The notes beneath the pieces were generated by a model. That model did not search any database, was not told where the DNA came from, and was given only the letters and a program-made list of their open reading frames with translations. Both the position numbers and the translations under genes were made by a program. 5,258 nucleotides of DNA, taken from Candidatus Uhrbacteria bacterium (GTDB lineage Bacteria > Patescibacteriota > Patescibacteriia > UBA9934 > UBA11717). The DNA lies in assembly GCA_013203725.1 (NCBI GenBank), contig JABMPK010000082.1, positions 1 through 5,258 of the forward strand, given 5' to 3'. Positions 1 through 5,199 of this stretch are shown here, in pieces. The first letter of the stretch is position 1; each line of letters starts with the position of its first letter.

Positions 1-1579
1 AGGCGTCCATGATCCTTTTTTGTTTTCACGCATGGTGGATGTTGTAGAGCGGATATTTAAAGCTCTTGAGGGTGATGATCTTGTGATGATTCATGGTGAT
101 TATGATGGTGATGGAATTTGCGGATCTGCTGTTGTGCTTTCAGCTCTTAAGGAGATTTGTGAGAGAGGTGGGTTCACAGCGAATGATGAGGATCGGGTTC
201 AATGGTATCTGCCAGATCGCGAAGGCGACGGATACGGAATGAGCTACGGAGCAATTGAGGAGTTCAAAGAGAAGAAAGTCGATTTGATTATCACAGTAGA
301 CTGCGGTATCGCGAACACAGACGAGATTGCAAAGGCGTATGAGTACGGGATGGAGGTGATTGTGATCGACCATCATCAGATGCCCGATGTATTGTCGGAC
401 AAGGCGATGTTGATTCACCCGCTCGTTCCAGGGGAGAAGTATCCGTTCAAGAAACTGGCAGCCGTCGGCGTTGCGTACAAGGTTGCGTGTGCAATGTACA
501 GCACGGCTCGTGATCGTGGTATCGATGTTCCGCTCGGACTCGAGAAGTGGTTACTTGATCTTGTTGCAATCGCGACAGTGACAGACATGGTGCCTTTGAT
601 TGGCGAGAACCGTACGCTCGAAACATATGGTCTTGTAGTGCTAAACAAAACAAAACGCACTGGGTTACTCGCTCTCATGGATGCAGCTGGGATCGAGCCC
701 GGGAATCTTAATACGACTGACATTGGTTTTAAGATTGGGCCAAGGTTGAATGCAGCTGGGCGAATAGCGCATGCCGGCGAAGCGTTGAAAGTGATCTTGG
801 AGGAAGGTCCGGTGGCCGCTAAGCATTTGTCCAATAGACTGAACGAGATCAACAGAGAACGTCAGAAGCTTACGACAGATGCAACCAAGGTTGCTATGAC
901 TTCGATTGAAGGAGACGAGAAAAGGTTCATAGCAGTTGTGGATAACTCTATCCGCATAGGAATAGCAGGGCTTGTTGCAGGGAAAATCGTAAATGAAACC
1001 GGATTGCCGGCGGTTGTAATGACCAAGGTCGGATCGCACTATGTTGGATCAGGACGTGGACCGGACGGGTTTCATTTTGTAGAGGCGATGGATACATGTC
1101 GTGAACTTATGATTGGTGGTGGTGGGCATCCTCAGGCCTGCGGCTTTAAGTTGGAAGAGAGCTCAATAACCGGTTGGGTCGACGCAATGAATGTTCATGC
1201 GGTAAAAACGTTGGATCCTGAGCGCGGTCCTGAGCTGCGCGTGGACGCAGAGCTTGACCTTGCTCTCGCTGACTGGGATCTTGTAGACCTTGTGCAGAAG
1301 ATGGAGCCGTACGGGATTGGTAACGAGATTCCAAAGTTCGTGTCTCGTGGCGTACAAGTTGTTGCAGCAGAGTCAATCGGAAAATCAAAGACACATCTTA
1401 GGCTTACGGTCGCTACGCCAGAACGAGTGATGCGTCAGTGCATTGGGTTTGGATATGGCAAGTGGTCGGATAAATTAGTGATGGGTGATATGATTGATTT
1501 AGTTTATGAGGTCGGCGTTAACGAGTGGAACGGAAATCGTGAACTCCAATTGCAAATAAAAGATATCAAAAAAGTATGA
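1..1579 (+). CDS. recJ: Single-stranded-DNA 5'-3' exonuclease RecJ (5' partial)
   Basis: DHH-family exonuclease that degrades single-stranded DNA 5' to 3' in recombination and repair, using divalent metal ions in the cytoplasm. The open frame runs off the left edge (first full codon at base 2). The residues before the first possible start (TTG at 20) read GVHDP and continue into FLFSRM, matching the 'DPFLlkdM' block of RecJ, so the true start lies upstream, probably 40-60 codons away. Numbering visible residues from base 2 (525 in all), the motifs are: HGDYDGDG with D33, D35 and D37; VDCG with D100; IDHH at 122-125; ATVTDMVPL with D195 (canonical GTVADVVPL); GPRLNAAGR at 246-254; the DHHA1 glycine/histidine block GGGGHPQACG at 372-381; then a C-terminal OB-like domain containing MEPYGIGNEIPKF. 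All catalytic positions I can recognise are intact. The TGA stop overlaps the next gene's ATG (ATGA), suggesting translational coupling. Identity is confident; only the N-terminus is missing. Confidence 0.96.
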   Translation, partial: GVHDPFLFSRMVDVVERIFKALEGDDLVMIHGDYDGDGICGSAVVLSALKEICERGGFTANDEDRVQWYLPDREGDGYGMSYGAIEEFKEKKVDLIITVDCGIANTDEIAKAYEYGMEVIVIDHHQMPDVLSDKAMLIHPLVPGEKYPFKKLAAVGVAYKVACAMYSTARDRGIDVPLGLEKWLLDLVAIATVTDMVPLIGENRTLETYGLVVLNKTKRTGLLALMDAAGIEPGNLNTTDIGFKIGPRLNAAGRIAHAGEALKVILEEGPVAAKHLSNRLNEINRERQKLTTDATKVAMTSIEGDEKRFIAVVDNSIRIGIAGLVAGKIVNETGLPAVVMTKVGSHYVGSGRGPDGFHFVEAMDTCRELMIGGGGHPQACGFKLEESSITGWVDAMNVHAVKTLDPERGPELRVDAELDLALADWDLVDLVQKMEPYGIGNEIPKFVSRGVQVVAAESIGKSKTHLRLTVATPERVMRQCIGFGYGKWSDKLVMGDMIDLVYEVGVNEWNGNRELQLQIKDIKKV

Positions 1580-1980
1580 AGGCAGTTTTACATGGAGACG
1601 GAGGATCTCGCGGAAATCCAGGGCCTGCGGCATCTGGCGCTGTGTTGTTTGACGAGGACGGAGAGGTTTTGGCCGAGGTTCATCGCTACCTAGGTACTCA
1701 GACAAATAATTATGCCGAGTACACGGCGATCATAATCGGGCTCGAGATTGCCGAGGCTCATGGGGTAACCGACCTTATCGTGAGATTGGACTCCGAGCTT
1801 GCTGTGAAGCAGTTAAAAGGAGAGTATCGAGTGAAGAACGAGGCTTTGGCTCGCCTGTATCTTCAGGTAGTAAATTTGAGTCATTCTTTTAAGAAAATTG
1901 AGTTTCAGCACGTTCGGCGTGAGCATAACAAACATGCAGACGCACTTGTCAACAAGGCGTTGGACGAAGCTGCGCGTTGA
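1576..1980 (+). CDS. RNase HI-family ribonuclease (compact type)
   Basis: Predicted endonuclease that cuts the RNA strand of RNA/DNA hybrids such as primers and R-loops. The 134-residue protein has the RNase H fold signatures in order: GDGGSRGNPGPA with catalytic D8, NNYAEYTA with E48, LDSELAVKQL with D72, the GEYRVKNEAL substrate-contact segment, and VRREHNKHADALVN with H117 and D122. It lacks the basic 'handle' insertion of E. coli RnhA and is shorter than that enzyme (about 155 residues). It therefore fits the compact bacterial/archaeal RNase HI group (YpdQ/YpeP-like). The ATG lies within the recJ stop (4-base overlap) and no good Shine-Dalgarno sequence precedes it, so reinitiation after recJ is likely. 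RecJ and RNase H together could process Okazaki primers or hybrids; that pairing is inferred from position. I leave the symbol blank because rnhA usually denotes the larger enzyme. Confidence 0.93.
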   Translation: MKAVLHGDGGSRGNPGPAASGAVLFDEDGEVLAEVHRYLGTQTNNYAEYTAIIIGLEIAEAHGVTDLIVRLDSELAVKQLKGEYRVKNEALARLYLQVVNLSHSFKKIEFQHVRREHNKHADALVNKALDEAAR

Positions 1981-1985
1981 GGTGG
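1979..1985 (+). promoter_or_regulatory. Possible Shine-Dalgarno sequence for pilM
   Basis: GAGGTGG lies on the stop codon of the RNase H gene and 13 bases before the pilM ATG at 1999. The match to the anti-SD is good but the spacing is longer than usual (5-9). It overlaps the extended -10 box described next, so it can serve only read-through transcripts from recJ and the RNase H gene, not a transcript starting near 1998. Confidence 0.35.
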
Positions 1986-1991
1986 TACAAT
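1983..1991 (+). promoter_or_regulatory. Extended -10 promoter element upstream of pilM
   Basis: TGGTACAAT is a TGn extended -10 with hexamer TACAAT (consensus TATAAT), followed by the AT-rich stretch TATATAT. A weak -35 candidate, TTGGAC, lies at 1960-1965 with a 20-base spacer, longer than the usual 17. A start about 7 bases after the box would fall at roughly 1998-1999, on the pilM ATG itself, giving a leaderless or nearly leaderless message. Assigned from sequence only. Confidence 0.4.
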
Positions 1992-1998
1992 TATATAT

Positions 1999-3138
1999 AT
2001 GTCGTTATTTGGAAAAAAAGAGGAGCGTTATTTAGGAGTAGATATTGGAGCGGGCGGTATGAAAATCGTCGAGCTTTTGTTTGAGGGTGGCCACTATAAG
2101 TTAATGACCTATGGCTCTACGTCTCGCAATGCTGATGTTGTAGCGACTGCGATCATGGAGAATCCAGAGGTTGCGATCAAGCACTTGGTCGAGTTGATTA
2201 AGGAGTCTGGTGCTCTGGCAAAAGATGTTATTGCGTCCCTACCGGTTCACTCGGTATTCAGTTCAATTATTGCAATTCCTAAAGTTAAAGAGGAGCTTGA
2301 AACTCGAGCGCTAGTTGAAAGGCAAGCCGAGAAGCTTCTTCCTCTTCCGTTGGCAGAAATGATTATTGATTATCAACTGATCGACGAGTTGGAAAGTAAG
2401 GGCGACGCGAAGACCGGCGAGCCAATTGATAAAACCTTGGTTGCGGAAAAAAGTGCGGCTACCGGTCGGGCTGACGTTAACGTGCGTGTGATGATCACAG
2501 GTGCTCAAAAAACAATGGTCAGCGCGTATACAAATATTTTCAAGGATGCAGGTTTGGATCTCATGAGCTTGGAAACAGAACCATTCGCGCTAATCCGATC
2601 TATGATAGGGGACGACAAGAGTCCTATCATGATTTTGGATATTGGAGCGTTTAGAACGAACATGACGATTGTTGAGAACGGTATACCTTTCATAAACCGA
2701 AGTATTAAAGTAGGTGGAGGATCTGTGACTCAGGCGATTGCAACGCAAATGGGTGTTAGCATTGAAGAGGCGGAGCAGGTGAAGTACGACCTTCATGCTG
2801 CTGGGAACGGTATACCAAAGGCCGTAGTCGATTTGTTCCAGCCTATCGTTCACGAAGTGCGTTATGCAATGGATGTGTTTATTAAGTCAGAGATTTCTTT
2901 GAACCAACATGTAGAAAAGGTTATCTTGACCGGAGGCTCGGCGTTACTACCTGGACTAGACGCCTTTCTTACAGAAGAGCTGAACGTTCGTACATTCGTT
3001 GGAGATCCGTGGGCGAGAGTAAAGGTGAACCCGGCTTTGCGTCCTGTGCTGGATGAGCTTGGTCCACGATTTGCGGTTGCTATTGGTTTGGCGATGCATG
3101 CAAAAAAAGAGGAGGCTAAAGAGAAGGTAAAAAAATAG
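1999..3138 (+). CDS. pilM: Type IV pilus assembly protein PilM
   Basis: Actin/FtsA-fold cytoplasmic protein of the type IV pilus. In known systems it binds nucleotide and the short cytoplasmic tail of PilN, linking the inner-membrane alignment complex to the assembly ATPases. The 379-residue protein shows phosphate-1 loop YLGVDIGAGGMKIVEL (D15), DYQLID at 124-129, phosphate-2 loop ILDIGAFRTNMTIV (D214), VGGGSVTQAI, and the adenosine motif VILTGGSALLPGL (TGG at 311-313). It ends in a lysine/glutamate-rich tail. Between DYQLI and VRVMITG there is a polar, probably disordered insertion at about 129-162 that is longer than the short turn I expect in canonical PilM. No signal peptide or membrane segment is present. 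No pilN or pilO follows: the next genes are an unknown protein, a receiver and a pilin. FtsA is the nearest alternative, but order and motifs fit PilM better. Confidence 0.9.
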   Translation: MSLFGKKEERYLGVDIGAGGMKIVELLFEGGHYKLMTYGSTSRNADVVATAIMENPEVAIKHLVELIKESGALAKDVIASLPVHSVFSSIIAIPKVKEELETRALVERQAEKLLPLPLAEMIIDYQLIDELESKGDAKTGEPIDKTLVAEKSAATGRADVNVRVMITGAQKTMVSAYTNIFKDAGLDLMSLETEPFALIRSMIGDDKSPIMILDIGAFRTNMTIVENGIPFINRSIKVGGGSVTQAIATQMGVSIEEAEQVKYDLHAAGNGIPKAVVDLFQPIVHEVRYAMDVFIKSEISLNQHVEKVILTGGSALLPGLDAFLTEELNVRTFVGDPWARVKVNPALRPVLDELGPRFAVAIGLAMHAKKEEAKEKVKK

Positions 3139-3139
3139 T

Positions 3140-3481
3140 ATGATCGAGGCCTGGAAACAGCGAGCAGAACCACTGGGCCTTCTTGTGCATGACCCGGGGT
3201 CACAGCTCTTGTTTGAGCACGCCGGCGACAGGCTGCACCGATTCAGCACGCGGAATCGTGATATACCGGTTCTGACCGTGTTCAACATACACACAGAGGT
3301 TCGCCCGCTTGTCGCGCTTCTAACCCTGGGGCGTCGTGTTGGTTGTTGCATTGATGACGAGGAAGATGTTGTTCATGTCGCGCGCAGAATACTCGCAATG
3401 TCACCAGGACTTTCTGAGTTACCGGTAGCGGTCTGGAATGGTGATAGCTGGGCGTCTCATGAATTAAATTCTCTTGTATGA
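3140..3481 (+). CDS. Unrecognised 113-residue protein, possibly degenerate receiver-like
   Basis: I do not recognise this family. It is a soluble protein with no signal peptide or membrane segment. It starts 1 base after the pilM stop and its TGA overlaps the next ATG by 4 bases, so tight packing on both sides supports it as a real gene. Residues 42-85 (IPVLTVF, a helix-like stretch to LTLGRR, VGCCIDD, then EEDVVHVARRIL) resemble the beta4-alpha4-beta5-alpha5 half of a response-regulator receiver: compare the pattern 'IPVIvlT...aLeaGAdgYLlK...eeLleaIrriL'. The segment that would carry the phospho-acceptor aspartate is not apparent, since the N-terminal 41 residues are too few for beta1 to beta3. 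The tail from 91 to 113 is tryptophan-containing and unlike a receiver. The 5' part is GC-rich: 38 of 60 bases at 3181-3240 are G or C, against 24 of 60 at 2341-2400 in pilM. The receiver resemblance is inference by eye, and function is unknown. Confidence 0.75.
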   Translation: MIEAWKQRAEPLGLLVHDPGSQLLFEHAGDRLHRFSTRNRDIPVLTVFNIHTEVRPLVALLTLGRRVGCCIDDEEDVVHVARRILAMSPGLSELPVAVWNGDSWASHELNSLV

Positions 3482-3861
3482 GTTCATCACATCACATTTG
3501 CATTCTAGAAGATGACCACTTTTTTGCAGGTCTATTCGCACGCAAGTTTGAGGCGAGAGGGTGGAAAACAACAGTGATAGAAGATGTGGACGATCTTGAC
3601 GACTGTTTAGACAAGGGAATCGACGTGTTGGTCATGGACATAGAAAGTAGCGATGGAGCAGGAGCTGATCTTGTACCAAAACTAAAAAGTTCACCCAAGA
3701 CTGCTGCGATACCAATTGTCGTGCTCACAAAAGCTTCAGACAGATCGACGGTTCAGAAAATGATGGGGCACGGAGTCGATGCGTACTTATTGAAAGGTCA
3801 CTTTGTTCCAAACGAAGTTGTAGAAAAAGTTCATCGGATACTTGAAAGTAAGGTTACATAA
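3478..3861 (+). CDS. Stand-alone response-regulator receiver domain protein
   Basis: A 127-residue, single-domain CheY-like receiver with no output domain, expected to act by phosphorylation-dependent protein contact. Visible receiver residues are the acidic cluster E11-D12-D13 (ICILEDDHF), phospho-acceptor D54 (VLVMDI), switch T84 (IPIVVLTKAS), G99-D101-Y103, and the conserved lysine K106. The usual lysine-proline after beta5 is lysine-glycine here (YLLKGHFVPNEVVEKV), and the loop after D54 (ESSDGAGADL) lacks the usual proline. This C-terminal pattern resembles lone receivers I recall from CPR genomes. No histidine kinase is present in the window. Its place between pilM and a pilin gene suggests control of pilus assembly or twitching, comparable in concept to PilG/PilH, but this is inference. 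The ATG overlaps the preceding TGA and no Shine-Dalgarno sequence is visible, so translation is probably coupled. Confidence 0.92.
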   Translation: MSSSHHICILEDDHFFAGLFARKFEARGWKTTVIEDVDDLDDCLDKGIDVLVMDIESSDGAGADLVPKLKSSPKTAAIPIVVLTKASDRSTVQKMMGHGVDAYLLKGHFVPNEVVEKVHRILESKVT

Positions 3862-3865
3862 ATAT

Positions 3866-4366
3866 ATGAATGCACCAAAAGGATTAACATTAACAGAAGG
3901 ATTGGTAGTCGGTGGTATCATCGTGATCTTATTATTCGCAACAGGAATTTCTGTGTCAGCTGCGCGAGAACGAGTGCGAGATTACAAGAGATTGTCAGAT
4001 GTATCTAGAATTCAAGCGTCACTCGAGCTTTTCTTTAATGAGCAGAACGCGTATCCAGGAACGGAGGGGGTTATTGCACTTGGAGACCAAGGCGCACGAT
4101 GCTTAAGCTCGGACGGTTTTGGCGTGTCTTGTCCGCCAACTGGCAAGATATTCATGAACCCTGTGCCAACGCAGACGAGTATTGGTATCAGCGGTTCCGA
4201 TCTGCAGGTTTATGGTTTCGAAAGTAGCGGTAAAACATACGTATTATCCTTCATGGTGGAACGTGCAATTCCGCAAACGGATATAGTAAAAGGTCTTGTA
4301 TGTGCGTATCCAGGACAAGCAATTATTCCGGCGCGAAACGGTGTGTGTTCATTGCTTGGTGAGTAG
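3866..4366 (+). CDS. Type IV pilin-like protein (prepilin)
   Basis: Prepilin of the class III signal type. The 166-residue product begins with the 6-residue leader MNAPKG, then LTLTEGLVVGGIIVILLFATGI. PilD-type cleavage would fall after G6, leaving L at +1 and the invariant glutamate at +5 (E11). The hydrophobic segment at about 13-31 forms the membrane/filament-core helix. The following RERVRDYKRLSDVSRIQASLELFFNEQNAYP is the typical alpha1 and 'Y-P' region of GspG/PilE-like pilins. Four cysteines (C79, C89, C146, C161) could form two disulfides, the last near the C-terminus as in a D-region loop. I chose ATG 3866, 4 bases after the receiver stop; the in-frame TTG at 3842 would place MKVRLHKY in front and overlap the receiver gene. 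AAGG at 3850-3853 is a weak Shine-Dalgarno. It is the last gene before the terminator. Whether it is a major or minor pilin, or a pseudopilin, cannot be told. Confidence 0.9.
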   Translation: MNAPKGLTLTEGLVVGGIIVILLFATGISVSAARERVRDYKRLSDVSRIQASLELFFNEQNAYPGTEGVIALGDQGARCLSSDGFGVSCPPTGKIFMNPVPTQTSIGISGSDLQVYGFESSGKTYVLSFMVERAIPQTDIVKGLVCAYPGQAIIPARNGVCSLLGE

Positions 4367-4370
4367 GCAG

Positions 4371-4396
4371 AACCCGGGGCTTGCCTCGGGTTTTTT
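4371..4396 (+). terminator. Rho-independent terminator after the pilin gene
   Basis: The left arm AACCCGGGG (4371-4379) pairs with CCTCGGGTT (4384-4392) across the 4-base loop CTTG. This gives a 9-base-pair GC-rich stem with one G-U wobble. A run of six T's (4391-4396) begins at the end of the right arm. It starts 4 bases after the pilin stop codon and would end the pilM-to-pilin transcript, separating it from pilD. Confidence 0.92.
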
Positions 4397-4408
4397 GTTA
4401 GTAGCTTT

Positions 4409-4417
4409 TGTGATAAT
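4409..4417 (+). promoter_or_regulatory. Extended -10 promoter element upstream of pilD
   Basis: TGTGATAAT is a TGn extended -10 with hexamer GATAAT, 8 bases before the pilD ATG and 12 bases after the terminator T-tract. I see no convincing -35 hexamer at the normal distance, where the terminator stem and T-tract lie. A start about 7 bases downstream (near 4424) would leave at most a couple of untranslated bases. No Shine-Dalgarno sequence precedes the ATG, which agrees with leaderless initiation. Confidence 0.45.
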
Positions 4418-4425
4418 ATGACCAT

Positions 4426-5199
4426 ATGATTACGTATTTTATAGCAGCGATTGTAGGTCTGATAGCCGCTGGAGTTATTACTGGAGGCGTTTTTCGCGCT
4501 CACGATGAATGGCGCTGGATGCGGCCAAAACGAGCCTGTTTAAAGTGCGAACTACCTCGTGGTGGCGCGGATCTTCTGCCAGTGATCGGTAGTGTCTTGA
4601 CGACGCTTCGATGTCGATCGTGCAAAGCGCATATTGCGTGGCAATATCCAGTCATAGAGGCTGTGATCTTTCTTCTCGTGCTGTTTCATTTCTGGCGCTA
4701 CATTAATGGTATGTGGGTTCCAGACGGCAGCGATATTCATATGTGGCTTTGGTTAACGCGGGACATACTGTTCACGTTGTTTCTTGTGATTGTGTTTGTT
4801 TACGACTTCAAGTATTCGCTGATCTTAGACCGTTACACAGTTCCAGGGATTATTGTTGCGCTCGGTATAAACTTAGCTCTTGGTATAAACTGGTTTACGC
4901 TGGTAGCTGGTATGTTTATATTGTTAATGTTCTTCTTAGCTCAGTATGCGTTGTCTGGTGGAAGGCTGCTGGGAGCAGGGGACATCCGCATGGGAATATT
5001 AATGGGAGCCATGCTTGGCTTTGTTGATGGTATTAGTGCTATGTTGATTGCATACGTTGTTGGTGCGATATACGCTATGATTGCAATTGCACTTGGTAGA
5101 CACAAGATGAGTGATCACGTACCATTTGGAACGTTTTTGAGTATTGGAACTTTTACTATGATTGTTTGGGGTAAACAGCTACTTGAGTTATTTCTATGA
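4426..5199 (+). CDS. pilD: Prepilin peptidase PilD (leader peptidase/N-methyltransferase type)
   Basis: Inner-membrane aspartic protease that removes the short leader of type IV prepilins and, in the full-length type, N-methylates the new first residue. The 257-residue protein has a hydrophobic N-terminal segment (2-23), then a cytoplasmic zinc-binding region with two CxxC pairs (C38/C41 and C63/C66) including LLPVIGSVLTTLRCRSCKAHIAWQYPVIEA, the family's 'DLIPvlSwl..rgrCr.Cg..Is.rYPlvE' block. Several membrane segments follow. The two catalytic aspartates are visible: D127 in VYDFKYSLILDRYTVPG and D186 in GAGDIRMG (canonical GxGDxK, here with R). PFGTFLSIG near the C-terminus matches the family's PFGPFL. 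Because the N-terminal zinc domain is present, methyltransferase activity is possible. Its natural substrate here is the adjacent pilin. It opens a new unit after the terminator and its TGA overlaps the next gene's ATG by 4 bases. The out-of-frame ATG at 4418 is not the start. Confidence 0.96.
   Translation: MITYFIAAIVGLIAAGVITGGVFRAHDEWRWMRPKRACLKCELPRGGADLLPVIGSVLTTLRCRSCKAHIAWQYPVIEAVIFLLVLFHFWRYINGMWVPDGSDIHMWLWLTRDILFTLFLVIVFVYDFKYSLILDRYTVPGIIVALGINLALGINWFTLVAGMFILLMFFLAQYALSGGRLLGAGDIRMGILMGAMLGFVDGISAMLIAYVVGAIYAMIAIALGRHKMSDHVPFGTFLSIGTFTMIVWGKQLLELFL

Noticed and set aside
20..22. TTG as the start codon of recJ
   Set aside because: The frame is open to the window edge and the preceding codons encode the conserved HDPFL block of RecJ, so the gene is cut by the edge and does not start here.
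67..117. GATG/GGTGAT-rich stretch near the start, resembling a short tandem repeat
   Set aside because: It encodes the aspartate/glycine-rich GDD...HGDYDGDG motif of RecJ, which explains the repetition.
140..1705. Several reverse-strand open frames of 64-145 codons across recJ and the RNase H gene
   Set aside because: They are antisense to well-supported genes, have no recognisable motifs and low-complexity arginine/serine/proline composition, and are shadows.
2676..2816. 12-base direct repeat GAACGGTATACC (2676-2687 and 2805-2816), each containing the palindrome GGTATACC
   Set aside because: Both copies are in the pilM reading frame and encode NGIP in different parts of the fold; there is no flanking symmetry or third copy. 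Chance or codon preference is enough.
2013..3114. 13-base repeat AAAAAAAGAGGAG near both ends of pilM (2013-2025 and 3102-3114), a possible slippage site
   Set aside because: Both copies encode KKEE in the normal frame, the purine-rich GAGGAG lies downstream and not upstream of the A-run, and no alternative frame gives a sensible product.
2862..3351. Reverse-strand open frames across the end of pilM and the 113-codon gene
   Set aside because: Checked as an alternative to the + strand gene. They run into the well-supported 3' coding part of pilM, lack motifs and break the tight operon spacing, whereas the + strand frame fits between pilM and the receiver exactly.
3842..3865. TTG at 3842 as the pilin start
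   Set aside because: It lies inside the receiver gene, while ATG at 3866 gives a normal short prepilin leader directly after the receiver stop.
4862..4890. Repeated GGTATAAAC in pilD
   Set aside because: It encodes two LGIN units in a hydrophobic segment, only two copies exist, and it fits coding redundancy.
4713..5027. 104-codon + strand frame inside pilD
   Set aside because: It is an out-of-frame shadow of the pilD membrane segments with no family signature.
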